From contig MU619238.1 of assembly GCA_025201805.1 (NCBI GenBank), forward strand, positions 261,018 to 325,017: a stretch of 64,000 nucleotides of DNA. Direction: 5' to 3'. Of the stretch, positions 1-11,750 are shown in pieces; position 1 is the stretch's first letter; every line of letters starts with the position of its first letter. The position numbers and the translations under genes are program-made. The notes under the pieces were generated by a model, which worked only from the letters and a program-made list of their open reading frames with translations, was not told where the DNA came from and did no database searches. This DNA is from Parasitella parasitica (lineage: Eukaryota > Mucoromycota > Mucoromycetes > Mucorales > Mucoraceae).

Positions 1-493
1 GTACTGTTACTCAGTCAAAGATCTGTTGGCACTTGACTGATATTTTTCTTTCCTTTATATAGAAAGAGATGTATAGGGGGAGGGAGATGAGAACTATTGA
101 AAATTTAAAATCACAAATTTTGATTCTTTTTATAAGATTTTCTTAAAAGCGTACTGATTCAGCACATAAAACTTGTGCTGGGATTAATTAATATAGGATG
201 CATTGGCCATAGTAATATATACATGAAAGGCTCATTCATTAAAGCTTCTTTGATCTGCATGGCCCTATTAATGAACAATTGTTACCATGTTTATCAGCGG
301 TTCTGATCAACTTGCATTGGAGATCTTGGAAAAATTGTGCATTGACCAAGGAAAAATTCGACCCGGACGGACTTCGGAGACCTCAAATAGTTGAAGATGC
401 AAAAAGGTTAGAGCACAGCTTCAGCCAAATGGCTAAAGCCAAGAGCTGCGAGCACTTTTGGAATCCTTCTCTTTCCGAACATACCGTAGCGCG
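1..493. other. Window start and eL38 upstream region, no supported gene
   Basis: No gene can be supported. Positions 279-496 carry an open frame of about 70 codons that runs into the start codon of the eL38 gene. A second frame from about 287 gives a peptide containing LALEILEKLCIDQGK. Neither frame matches a family I recognise and neither shows convincing splice sites. The stretch most likely holds the eL38 promoter and 5' UTR, perhaps overlapping an old coding remnant. Confidence 0.5.
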
Positions 494-1104
494 ATGGTAA
501 GCTGTAAAAAAAATAATATAAATAGTGGATCCATCCATCATAGTATATGGTCGGATACATGCATATGGATAGAGATATAAGCGAGATGGATAGAACTATT
601 TGGATGATTGATGGGATGTGAAAAAATAAAAAAAAGTGGAAATTACTGTCAGCATCGCAAATCGTAAAAGCAACTTGCAGCGACCATACTTGCTTTTATC
701 TCTCTTCATATAGCACAATTCTTATTCTGTAAAAGACTAACAAATATTTTTCTTGCTTAGCCTAAACAAATTAAGGATATCAAAGAATTCCTCGAAATTT
801 CCCGCAGAAAGGATGCCCAATGTAAGTAATACGACCATATGAGGATCAATAGGGATTGAGAAAATTAATTTATTGACATTGATTACCTACAACAGCTGCC
901 CGCATCAAGAAGAATGCTGATTCTGTCAAGTTCAAGGTTAGATGCTCTCGCTACCTTTACACTCTTGTTGTCAAGGACAAGTCCAAGGCCAACAAGCTCA
1001 GACAATCTCTCCCTCCTGGTAAGCTGGTGATATTACTATCATTTCGTTAAATCAAATGTCGCTAACACAAACATATTTCAGCTCTCGCTGTCAACGAGAT
1101 CTAA
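494..1104 (+). CDS. RPL38: 60S ribosomal protein eL38
   Basis: This is a structural protein of the large cytosolic ribosomal subunit. The model has four exons: 494-496, 761-821, 896-1018 and 1082-1104. They join in phase to a 69-residue protein, the usual eL38 length. The product starts [20 protein letters not shown] and contains [19 protein letters not shown] and LRQSLPPALAVNEI, which match eL38 throughout. The first exon is only the ATG, followed at once by a GTAAGC donor. An intron directly after the start codon is typical of fungal ribosomal-protein genes and explains why no long open frame begins here. All introns are GT-AG. Confidence 0.95.
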
Positions 1105-1317
1105 TTAAGATTGATTTTTTCATCTTAGATCTAGTAGTGTGTTCGTTTTTTGCGCCATACAACAAAAAGGAAATACATATACATTTTTGAATAAAAAGAT
1201 GCTAGAGAAGGAATTCTTTTGATTTTCTTTTTGATCCAGATGTATATATTATGAATAATGTCTAGTTTCTTTATTTACATGAATGTTTGGTGGAAGTGGA
1301 CGCAAACAAGAAGGCCA

Positions 1318-2315
1318 TTAAATGGCCACTTTTTCTCTATGGTTGCGTACAGGAGATGCAGCAGTATTGCTCTTTTGTAATTCTTGTTCCACTAGTGAAT
1401 ACTGTCTGGTAATCTTCTCAATAGACGTTTGTACGGGTAAATTACATTGAGCTACGAAAAACGGGTCAATATAGACTGAACATGTTTGTCTGTAGAACCA
1501 TGTCAACATACCCAACAAGATTTGGTCGACTCGTTTAGCTAATTCCTCTCTTCTATTTTGACCTAGCAAATGGCTCGATTGAGATTGGTGAGGGTCCGCA
1601 TAAGCAATGAGTGCCGTTACTTCCTTCACTTGCTCTGTGGATCGGCTGTTGATGGGCTTTAAATGAGTTTGTGCATAACGTATAGCTTCAATTGTCGAAG
1701 AAGAGGTTCGGATAATTTCTATAAAACGTTGGCATTTCAGTTGAAACAAGATATCCTGTAGTTCAGCAACTTCTGGTCTGTTGTTGGGCGGTAGGATGCC
1801 ATTCGGTATTAAATCTTGGGCAGCAAGGATAGGAAAGTGTTTTTTTATTAGATCAAATGCCAATACAATGTCTCCTTGTTCAATGGCATTAATCAAGCCT
1901 ATGTGTATATATAGTTAAGAGGTCTTTTTACGGTACATGTATAAAGATCTTAGTGAATCGAACAACGACTACATACTTTTTCTTGCGTCCAGAAAAGTCC
2001 ATTGGCTCTCTGAATGAATTTACATGCAATGAAAGGATCATGGATCAGCCATTTCATGTGCATTTTTCAATAAATATAGTCTACGTACCATCTTCCTGAT
2101 GACTCGGTGAGACTGGATGCATATACATGTGTGTTAATATTTCCGTGGGTTCTTGTGTAAATGCTAATAAAAATTCCCTTACGTTTGCCTGTTCGACCGA
2201 TCTTTGTGCATTGTTCAAGTTTATTAGCTTCTTTCAGCAATGCTTTTGCAGTATTTTTAAAGCAGTTGTGCATAAGGTATTCAAGGATTATGGAATGACA
2301 TTCTGAATCCATCAT
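1318..2315 (-). CDS. LisH-CTLH-CRA domain protein (RanBPM/Gid-like)
   Basis: Three exons (2183-2315, 1977-2009, 1318-1898) join in phase to about 248 residues. Residues 1-35 form a LisH-like helix pair (IILEYLMHNCFKNTAKALLK). A CTLH segment follows around residues 55-115 (LDARKSLINAIEQGDIVLAF). After it comes a CRA region with RREELAKRVDQILLGML, which resembles the RanBP9/RanBP10 C-terminus more than Gid8. These proteins are usually subunits of GID/CTLH ubiquitin-ligase complexes. The SPRY domain of RanBPM/Gid1 is absent and I see no upstream exon for it, so this may be a short paralogue. Exon 2 is only 33 nt. The ATG is the first of two consecutive Met codons; either could be used. Family assignment is moderately sure, the subunit identity is not. 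Confidence 0.75.
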
Positions 2316-3657
2316 ATAAGTGTATTTTTGTATCTAAGAGATTAAATTGAAAAGAAAAGTAATAAGTAAAGAAAATGACGGTTATCCATGGTAATATTCT
2401 GATTGGCATCACATGACTCTTCCGTTGGAATTTGATTATATGCCATAAACTTTCAAAATCGGATTAAACGGAGAGGTCACTTGCGACGACGGTTTGTTCA
2501 TCATTTGTGTCGCATGTCATGATTTACTACTTTAAATGACTTAAATCAATCACAAATTGCGCTTAATCATAAAACCCTGTAGGTAAACCATAATGCAGGA
2601 AGAAAACTTTCTCAAGATCAATCATGTGAGAAAGATAAAACTTATTTGAATAATACTGACTCATTAATGCTTTCATACAAACTCTAATATCTGCGTCGCT
2701 AGTATCTGCGTCTAATCACGCGTATCCATGGCAATCAACTGAACTGGAAGCATTATTTTTTGTGCAAACATTTGTGGCATTTAAATTATACTTTTGGTCA
2801 GAATACTTCTCCAGGAACCTCAACGCAATTACTAATTAACCATCAATAGACTGTAGATACTGAATTTGCTGCTTCATATGGCATTTTTTTTTTGTAGCCC
2901 TCAAAACTCTTTTTGCAAGGATAAAAGTAAAAAACATGGAAACCGAAATCTGCTCAAAAGTCGATCAATCATGTAGAAATCATGTCTTTTTTTTTTTTTT
3001 CATTCAAAGGATGTAGGGATTACATGCTTTAGTGGAAACCCCGTTTTAGGCGTGATATTTTCAAATTAGTCCAAACCCTTATGAATGCTCTACCTTGGAT
3101 AAACAAATACCCTACATTAACAGTAGAAAATATTTTTAAAATACATAGTGTGGGTTTTAACTGTTTGTATATATTGTTTTTTACCCTCGCTTTCGGGCGT
3201 TATTCCCGCCCAGACCTCCAGACAACCTTCGCTTTGCTTCTGCCGCAATCCCATAGGATTTGCTTTACCTTTCCTTGGTCTTCCTGTGCGATTTTTATTC
3301 CCTTCGTTCCCTCCATATTACTTTGCTTTGTTGGTGTACAAATCTTAATTAAAGGCAACTACGATATGATTAAGTTCTATTTGATCAAAATTTTAATATG
3401 CCATTGTTTTTACTACGTTTTTAGCTAGTTCAAGGGCAAGTATTTATACAAATTCAACGCACAGATAGGTGAAATCCTTAACCATCATTTCATCTGGTCT
3501 ATATTTGGCAATCAACCATTATCTAAAAATAAGTGTAAATTACTTGGGAAACCAAAACCAAATGTAGCATATCACTTAAGACACTATTCAATATTTACAT
3601 GCCCGAGCTTTTCATTAAGGAACGATAAATAGTATTCACCTCTTTTTTCTTCTTGAG
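2316..3657. other. Intergenic, AT-rich, possible transposon scrap
   Basis: No intact gene is visible. Positions 3180-3345 are clearly richer in G and C than the surroundings. Read on the minus strand they give short peptides such as RTGRPRKGKANPMG and LEVWAGITPESEG, faintly like pieces of a DDE-type transposase. The frame is broken on both sides, so this is at most a fossil. The remainder is AT-rich with poly-T runs near 2887 and 2988. Confidence 0.3.
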
Positions 3658-5089
3658 TTCGAGAGTCTCTTGGCTAGCGTAGATCTTTTGATCTCCCAGT
3701 ATTTATGCGATGAGGACAACTTTTCGCTGGATGAAACAAGACGATATGTAGCTGGGCATCTTTGCCAGGAGAAGAACTCTCAATTTATTGAGACGTTCTC
3801 TCCTCCAAAGAAAACTCAATATACTTCTTGGACTGTATTCCTTAAACAAGAGTACAAGAAGTATGCCGATGAAAAAAGGTCAAATAATGAAAAAGTTGAC
3901 AACATTGGGAGAATGCAAAAAGTCTTCAAACCGAGATACAAGGAGATGAAGACAGAAGACTCTCATGAATATCAGCAGTTGGAACAGGAAGCCAATGATC
4001 TAAATGAGAACATGCCTGGGGATTTGCCTGTCCGTAAAACATTTTACGACAGACATAAAGAAACTGAAAAAAAGCCTGTCATACATGCACAACAATTATC
4101 AAACATATTTCATTCTAGCCCATGTCAATAATACGACAAGGGACTTAACGTTCCCAAGTGCTGTCATACACAGTGGAGGTATGATGATAATTAATAAAAT
4201 CTAGGTCTTTAAACAAATGACTGGCTCTAATCTCTTCGGTAGGTGCTGCTACGATAGCCAAAGATAAAATTGGCGCGCATGAGATGTCGATGCTAGGTTG
4301 TCTTACGAGAAATGTTTTCTCGTATACTGCAGGACAAGGTATGTCATAAGTAGACTATATTTTACATAATAATGAACGATGATACTGTTAAGAGCATAAA
4401 AGCTTGATAATTTTGTCATTTTTTGCGCATGAAGAAACTAGTTTTACTTACAGGTGTCAATCTTTATAGGATCAAACATTACAAATCATTTATATCTTTC
4501 TGCATCAACAGAATGGTCAGACGGAACGAAACCAGATGTTCTGTATGTACCTATCGACGTTAGTGATGATCAACCTCCAATCCTCATTGAAATCCAAAAC
4601 ATCGTTGATCAAGCATTCATGATAAGGTTAATCCAATACTGTGCCCGTGTGTCTGAATGTTACAAAGTATTGCCTGTGGTTCTTGTATTCGTATTTGTAA
4701 AGTTTTCTGGTGAAGAATTTGAAAAAAAAAATTGTGACAAAAGTCAATGCACCATATTTGCTAGAAACTCCATGTGAATTTTGGGCTCAGGCGGCAAACT
4801 TTATTACTTCAAAATCCATATCAAAGTGGGCATGAATCAGCTTGTGGCACTTGCCTACTTTACCACCTGCCAATCTGCAAGCTCAAGTTCATTAGAATTT
4901 GCTGACGATTCAACCGTACGCTTTTTATACTCAATTTGCAAGACTAACATGAAGAAAAAGGGAGATGGTAAAACAATTCAAATTATCGAAATTATCGACC
5001 AAAGCGCAGAACAAATAAAGAAAGCTATTGAGTTAGACGAAGGAAATCCTATCCTGACAGATATTTTTCTGCCCGAAAACCAGATTTGA
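3658..5089 (+). pseudogene. Decayed gene: HMG-box-like part plus PD-(D/E)XK nuclease-like part
   Basis: A continuous frame at 3658-4131 lacks an ATG and encodes an HMG-box-like segment (TSWTVFLKQEYKKYADEKR, then FKPRYKEMKTEDSHEY). Further fragments follow at about 4117-4181, 4240-4338 and 4454-5089, some bounded by plausible splice sites. The piece from 4454 has the layout of Rpn/PD-(D/E)XK nucleases: KPDVLYVPIDV, then ILIEIQNIVDQAFMIRLIQY, then YKVLPVVLVFVF, giving an acidic residue followed by an ExQ core. The frame breaks at a run of nine A near 4722-4731, continues in another frame through PYLLETPCEFWAQ, and returns to the first frame near 4830. With two frameshifts and no start codon this is probably a pseudogene, perhaps of transposon origin. 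The domain calls are from motif shape only. Confidence 0.5.
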
Positions 5090-5246
5090 CCTTTTACCAA
5101 TGTTAGTTTGTCTAAAAAAGTGAACTTTGTCCAAAAAAGTCTACATCTTCATTTTAGATTCGTCATCTAAATTTTGCAAGTATTATTTCTAGTCTCCTCC
5201 AATGTTATTTATAATACATTTTCCCGCGAACAAACCGAGAAGAAAA

Positions 5247-5702
5247 ATGCAGAATAGTCGATATTTATCAGCAAACACTACTAATGCAAGCAGCTCTCGA
5301 GCTAGCTCCATACACGAGGATCAACAGCAATTTTTTGCATCCAAAGAAGAGTGTCGTCTCAAGACAAATAAAGCTTTTGATGATTGGGAAAATGTGTTGA
5401 AAGGTCTAACGAAACCGTCTCAAACACACGATGAGACACTCAAAATTGCCAAATTATTCACCCAAGTTGATTCACTATCTAAAAATACAACACTTTCCAT
5501 GGAAAAGACTAGCAAGACATTGGATCGATTACTTGACAAGTATATAAAAACTGCAGTAGTCTATGTGTTTTTTTAATATGTAACATTTCTTTTTAGAAAA
5601 CTAAGCATTCTAGCAGCCGTAAAGGATTTTAACGACATACAAGCGTCATTGGACATCAATGCTATTTCTCGAAAGCACTGGTTCATCAGTCAAGAATATT
5701 AA
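5247..5702 (+). CDS. Small helical protein of unknown function
   Basis: Two exons (5247-5539 and 5597-5702) join in phase to 132 residues. The intron is 57 nt with a GTATAT donor and a TTTTTAG acceptor. The first 35 residues are Ser/Asn-rich and probably disordered. The rest looks helical and could form a coiled coil (KIAKLFTQVDSLSKNTTLSM, LDRLLDKKLSILAAVKDFND). The in-frame ATG at 5202 would add a short basic leader; the start at 5247 is preferred because the extra residues look like 5' UTR. I do not recognise the family. The size and heptad-like spacing would suit a small complex subunit (kinetochore, mediator or BLOC-like), but that is a guess. Confidence 0.6.
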
Positions 5703-6458
5703 GAGGCAGGGAGTACAAAGAAGGTGGTCTGTTCATAGTTTTGTAATCATGCATATGCCATTATGATTTCATTTTTTTCCAGCTTGTTCTCTTTGTTATC
5801 AATGTCATCAATATAATCATTCATACATATTTTTTTTTAAAAAAAAAAAAAAAAGCTCGTGGTATATAACCAACAACCTACATACGTGCAATCATAGGAC
5901 ATTTCTTGATCTATCATTGCCAAGATTACCATACATATTCTATAAACGGATTGGGCAGAAGGAAAATGACTTGTTCTCGCTCCTGGCATCTTGATTAGTC
6001 TTATGATATGCGATTTTTACAAGTTACTACGCTCTCTTTTTTTATCCTGGACACTCATAATGAAGGAGGATATATTATGGTCTCGTAAGGAGGAGTATAG
6101 CAATGCCAGGGGTATACAAATGAATTATAACTGCTGAAAGAGGGCATCCAACAATAATATAGCCGCGCTTGTTCTGGTAGGTTAACCCACATAATGGAAG
6201 CCACCAAAACAAGAAGGATGACTCACGCAATTTCTTTTTTTGAAACAATCATGTTGGTTATTTATAATAATCCCGAATGTTCAATTATTCAAGCTCTTTC
6301 TTTCTCTTTTCTTCTTTATTATACAGCGATAATACAATCCTCCTCTTTCTTTTTCCCATTATAATAGCATGCTTTTTAAGCCTATTATTATTCACATTTT
6401 ATAATTATCGAAACTACATAAACCTCACTATTTAGCTTTAAACAACATATAGAGAAAG
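5703..6458. other. Intergenic and promoter of the W2-domain gene
   Basis: No gene is seen. There is a T run followed by an A run at 5830-5853. The last 150 bases before 6459 are pyrimidine-rich (CTTTCTTTCTC-like stretches), typical of an active promoter and 5' UTR in this genome. Confidence 0.5.
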
Positions 6459-8489
6459 ATGAACTCTTTCAACCAGATTCAAGACTACCCCGACGAATAT
6501 AACACTATTCAACAAAATCTCATTGATTTATTAGATTCTACAGAAATGGATTATTACTTAAACGATAAAAGCCTAGCACCACTTAGAAAAGTACCTGTGT
6601 GCATTGCTGCTGCTGTATACAGAATGTCTGCTGGGAACTGCATGCCATGTAAGCATTTTTTGAGACTTTTTTCTTGTTACAAAGAGGGCTAAATCAAGCT
6701 TCTAGATACAGGTAAACAAACACAAAATGGTAAACCGCTTCAATTGAACGGTTATCAGAGAAACGAATCACCTTGGGAGAGCTACAGACACAAGAAAAAA
6801 GCCGAAGATGCGTCCAGCTGCTCCACACTGGAGGATTCCACATGTTCTTCTCGCTCAGATTCTCCTGAACCGAAACGTCATTCCACTAAAAAACGATCGT
6901 ACCATATGCTATTGCGTGAAATCCGTCGCTTACGAGGAGAGAATGCTTCTTTGCGCACCAGCGTCTCTGTGCTCAAGAATGATCTCCGTGATATTACCCT
7001 GTCTCGCCAAGATGCAGATGCATCTCACAAGCGATTCTACGATGAATACCTCGACAAAAACACTCAATTAGAAATCGACGTGATGGATCGCGACGACGAA
7101 ATAGCCCACTTGAAGCAACAGATTGAAGATTTGCACCTCTCCTTGGATTCTGCTGTTGCTGCTGTTGCCGCTGATGGCGGCTGTGGTAGCAGTAGTAAGA
7201 GTAGTGCCAATGCAAGCTATTCAAATGGCGATGGACTAACATTGCACGATGCAGCCTACTTCAAACGCAAACACTCAAACATCTGGGGGTGTTTCGAGTT
7301 TGAAGAAGACGAAGACGAAATGTCATGCCAACCTGTGGCGCTCGATTCTGCCCTGCCAGAAGTTAATGTTAAAATGGATGAAATGGATAAATTCAAGACT
7401 CAAGACGACCAAGAGGTGAACGACTACTTTCACAAACGTCTTATGGACCAAGACGATGAGATCGTAAATCAATTTGCCCACAGCCAATATGGGCTAAACG
7501 CCGATGAAGACGATGAAGATGGTGAAGACGATGCACAAGATGACCAAGAACAACTACTGTTTGATCAAGTAGCAGCATCTTACATTCACCAGGCAATTCT
7601 CTCCAAATTGTCAAGCGCTCGTGTGAGACTAGAGTTCGACGACTTGATTGTCAAGCACGAACCCTCGTCAGACACCATTGCCTCTGTTTTGGCCCATTCG
7701 TTCGTGCAATGGATGTGCTCTTTACTAGTCAAGTTTGTAGACAAATCAGCTGCCCAGCCTACCACCGCTACCAAGGTCTTTACTACCAAAATCCAAACTG
7801 GAATCGTCGAGTTCTGGGAATCGATTCTACAGCACTATACGACTGATGATGAAAGCCAAATACAATTTTTAAACCACATTGAGACGGAACTCAACCACAC
7901 CGCCTCTGCCGTAGCCATTGCTGACCACTTTGACCGGTTAATTCTTCTGCTCTACAAATACCATGTGGTTGATGACGAAGCAGTGGTGTCATGGTGGCAA
8001 CACCCGTTCAAGAATGACGTTTCAAACAAAATCCGCAAAATCACCACTAAATTTGTTGACTGGGTGCAAGATGAGGATGATTCTGATGAAGAGGAGGAAG
8101 ACGATGAGGACGATGAGGACGATGAGGATGTTGAGGACGTTGAGGACATCAACGACATCGCTACTGCCGAGTACGATTATGACGATATTGAAGACGATCA
8201 AGGGTCCAGCTTTGCCGATTCTCCTCCCATCGTGGTGCAAGACCAGCATGTCCAAGATGGGTCCGATGGTGATATGCCGATGAACGACCATTCAATAGAC
8301 GATCTGCTGATTTCGAAAGACCGTGAATTATGTGTTTGTCGCTTAGACAATGATACCACCCCTGCTACTACCACCGCCGCCACTCTCGCTGCCCCCACAA
8401 ACAAACATGAGCCGCTTGCATGCTCATGTAGTACATATACTCCTCCCCCAATCGAAAAGAAAAAGAAATCTGTTCGTATAGTCATGTAA
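6459..8489 (+). CDS. Coiled-coil protein with C-terminal W2 (eIF2B-epsilon/eIF5C-like) domain
   Basis: Exon 1 (6459-6648) and exon 2 (6712-8489) join in phase to about 655 residues. The acceptor may also be six bases earlier (exon from 6706), which stays in frame. Residues about 125-215 form a coiled coil (LLREIRRLRGENASLRTSVS, HLKQQIEDLHLSLD). Acidic stretches follow. Residues about 345-525 resemble a W2 domain: an array of helices ending RLILLLYKYHVVDDEAVVSW, then KITTKFVDWVQDEDDSDEEE, very like the AA-box end of eIF2B-epsilon and eIF5. A long Asp/Glu tail and a Cys pair (CVCRLD, CSCS) follow. There is no nucleotidyltransferase or eIF5 zinc domain, so it is neither canonical protein. It may bind eIF2 or act as a 5MP-like mimic; that is inference. 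Confidence 0.75.
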
Positions 8490-10261
8490 ATAACACTTCC
8501 TTCCACCAACATCCTAAATATCAACCCCTTCTTCTAAATTCGAACTTGGCAAAGAAAGCTAACTGCTTTTCTTGCTCATCCCACATGTACTTTTTTTTTT
8601 TCTCAATAATATTATTTGTCTTTGCTCATGTAATGTAACGATAAACTCGTTTCAACAAAAGAAAAAAAATCGTTTCAAGCTTACTCACGGACAGGGCGTC
8701 GCTAATAGCCCACAGTCTGGTTATAATACATATTCCCACTGTTGTTATGCGCCGATGTAGCTTAAATTTATTTTGATCAACGTGTCAATATGGAAGTATC
8801 CGTTCAATCTCTGTTGACAAATACAAGCACATGTAGATATCAAACAATCAGATTCCGTCGTTTGTATATCAACGGCATTGTTGGATGTGCTATTCTGACT
8901 CAATCTCTTGTGTAATAAGCAATTGTTCTAGGCAGGGCTTGATACTACTTGTAAAATATTTGAATTATATAAAGAATATTTGCGCAGTGGAGAATAGGAG
9001 ACACTGAGAATTCGAAGCTAAAATGCCCACTTGTAGACATTAAATGATGATTTAGCCTTTATAATTATTTGTGGATAAGACATTTTTTGCCCTCTGGTCT
9101 AGCTATATGTATGTTTGAGATACACAAGGTCCAAAACTCAATAGGCGAAATAAACAAAGCGTTGATAATGATTGATTTGAGCTGAAATGAGCAACAACTT
9201 GCCAAATGCTATTAATCCACTTGACTTTGCCGCAAATTCTTCCGTTGCACCGCCACCGCGCAGCCGTTTTTTTTTTCTTCTTTACTGGGGGATTGCCATA
9301 TGGCAATAAAGCTTCGCAATTATACAATTTCCCATAAACGTTTAAATAAAAAAAAAAAAAAACCATGCATGAACTAAGGGACTTTTGTCCCTTTGTTGAT
9401 CTCGGACCTTGCAAATATAGTGATGATGAACACAGCATATGTTTCTTAAAGGGTCTTTATTTCTCTAAATTGACAACAGACATAGGTGCATTACTTACAT
9501 GTTCTTAAAAGAGAGTTTTTGTTGCTGAGCCAGTGGCCACAAATCCAGGCGTTTTATATTAGAGAAAGAGAGCGCATGTCATTTTCCCCATTCTTCTCTT
9601 TCTGTACTACATTTGATATGATAGCGCTATTACGATATCATTATTTGTTTGGATGACAGCAGAGTCTGTCTTTCTGATCTATTAAACAATTGCTACTAGC
9701 GTTAGATTAAAAAAAGCATAAGAGATAAGCGACGTTTTTCTTTGTATGAAATCAAACCTATATCTATATAAATCTTACTCAATATCTTTTTGATCTGATT
9801 ATTATATTCTCCAAAAATTTTCTATACGCGCACTTGCACAATATGCACAGTGAATGCGGATACTCGGACCGCAGCTAAAAAAGGTAAAAGGCGGGAATAA
9901 CTATTACGACTTCCACTGTAAATAGAAAAGGTTTACGCACACGCATGGTTGATATACCTAAAAGCATTGGGGGTTCTCTCTCTCAAAAATGATGCGCGCA
10001 AGAAAGCATCCCGTCGCAGATAAACGTTTAGATTTTCTCTAGTCTGGCTTAGCGTAATTAAAAGCATTTTGTGGATCATTGTTACATTGAACACAAGAAA
10101 TAGGAATAATGCCCATTTCCCGCAGCACCCCCCCCCCAATGCAACATCTCTACAGATAGTTGCTTAGAATCAGAGGTTTCAAAAAATATATAAAAAGCAC
10201 CTTAAATTCGTTTCCCTTCTTTCTTTCTTCTTGAGTTATACACACATAAACATATTTTAAA
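8490..10261. other. Long intergenic region, no gene seen
   Basis: Open frames here are low in complexity and interrupted by homopolymers, including poly-T at 9264-9275 and poly-A near 9349-9361. A run of nine C lies near 10128-10138. A TATA-like AAAATATATAAAAAG lies near 10182-10197, about 70 bases before the next gene, and pyrimidine-rich DNA follows it. No RNA gene could be recognised. Confidence 0.5.
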
Positions 10262-10786
10262 ATGACAGAATTATACAGCAACTTTTATAACAATGAGCAA
10301 TTCTCTTATCATCAATTAACTTTGCCTCAAGACAAACCTCAGCGTAGACTCTCATTCTCTACATTGCTACAAAAGAGACCCAGCTTAATGGGTAGAAAAG
10401 TTAGCATCTTTGGACGCCAAAAGAAACCAGTATTAAAATTGGTGATTCCATCGACAGTACAAGAGTCATCCAGTCTTTCCAGAGTCAACACTGCCATGAC
10501 AGGCTCAAGTATGACTACAGATGAAGATGGTCCCGAGACACCTACATCTAGTACAGCCCCTACTTACAAATACCAAGAGAACAGAGCTTCCACTGTATCA
10601 TCCGTTGATCTTGAGACTGCAATTACTACACCCTCTGACTCTTCAGCCGGTCCTCTGATGGATTATTCTGGTAAAGGATATTCGAACTTTTATATCAAGC
10701 TACCAAATGGCAATTGGATGGTACGGATCAGAGATAGTAATCGCAAGATTGTTGGTACTTACGAAATCAATGGATCTATGATCTAA
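10262..10786 (+). CDS. Uncharacterised 174-residue protein
   Basis: This is a single-exon gene of 174 residues, starting at an ATG a short distance downstream of a good TATA-like box. The N-terminal 60 residues are basic with Arg/Ser motifs (RRLSFSTLLQKRPSLMGRKV) that resemble kinase or 14-3-3 sites. The middle is Ser/Thr-rich and probably disordered. The C-terminal 35 residues form a compact ordered-looking module (YSNFYIKLPNGNWMVRIRDS, ending TYEINGSMI). I recognise no known domain. Clean codon usage, a strong promoter-like context and a conserved-looking C-terminus argue that it is real. It may be a lineage-specific regulatory protein. Confidence 0.65.
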   Translation: MTELYSNFYNNEQFSYHQLTLPQDKPQRRLSFSTLLQKRPSLMGRKVSIFGRQKKPVLKLVIPSTVQESSSLSRVNTAMTGSSMTTDEDGPETPTSSTAPTYKYQENRASTVSSVDLETAITTPSDSSAGPLMDYSGKGYSNFYIKLPNGNWMVRIRDSNRKIVGTYEINGSMI

Positions 10787-11750
10787 GCATATTAGTCAAG
10801 ATATATATACCCTCTCCCTCCTTTCCATACAATATCATACCATTTTCAACGCATTTGTACATTTCATTTATCATTTAAATATATATATATATTTATATAT
10901 TTATATATATATCACTCAAACAACTATTTTAATTTCTTCATCGTATGCAAATAAAGATTTCTTCGTTACACTGCAAAGATGCTTGGGATAAAGTTGGCAC
11001 AATTTTATGCAGGTGGAAAGAAAGAACCTATTTCACCATTAAATGGTGTTATTGAGTTTCGCTAAGCATACAAACATGAATTAGTAAGCTGAAGTTGTCT
11101 TGGTAAATTATAAACAATCAGCAAATGTGATATTTATGCAATAATATATACATCTGTAGCACTAATTAAGTCCCTTGAAGGATTGATTGATTTTTTTTTT
11201 CATAACAAAGCAAAATGATTTTATATTATTGAAGATTGATCTATGATAAGGAGAGAAACTACTTACACGATAAACTAACGATGAATCATCTTTGCTGGTG
11301 CTACAGTTGCGATGGATGGTTTGACATTTATTTATTGTAGTTTAGTGAAAATATAAAATTCTAAAGCATACTGCATACAACATATTATTGCATAATCAGC
11401 CTTTTCATTACGTTAAGGGACCAACATGCTTATATACAATTCAGTAGTTCATCATGAAAGGAACCCCATATCTTACTTCATTTTATGACGAATACAGACC
11501 CTGACGTAGTTTGCGCCACGGAACAATGAAGCCGAAAACAAAGAGATGTGATGTTTTGAATTATATATCATTAAATCATGTGTTTTAATAAATTCAAACG
11601 GTCGCAGTTGCAGCAACATCAAGCAAAAGTAAACTGCATATCATTGTGAAATGTCGTGTGATTGGCCAAATGTTGAAAGCAAATGGGAGGCTTGATCGTG
11701 CCAACTTTTTTCGTTCTGGTTTACAGTTCTTTTTGTAATATACCTATTCC
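10787..11750. other. Intergenic with a TA-rich simple repeat
   Basis: A TA-rich simple repeat lies at about 10879-10912, in or just past the 3' UTR of the preceding gene. No coding potential is seen in the rest. Confidence 0.5.

Noticed and set aside
279-500. Open frame before eL38
   Set aside because: It runs through the eL38 start codon and its intron donor, matches no family and has no splice evidence; kept only as a note.
3081-3428. 115-codon frame in the 2.3-3.6 kb gap
   Set aside because: Low-complexity, Phe/Leu/Cys-rich translation of AT-rich DNA; the opposite strand has a slightly better but broken transposase-like reading.
9103-9438. Minus-strand frame of 111 codons
   Set aside because: Dominated by homopolymer-encoded Lys and Phe runs and without a promoter or splice context.
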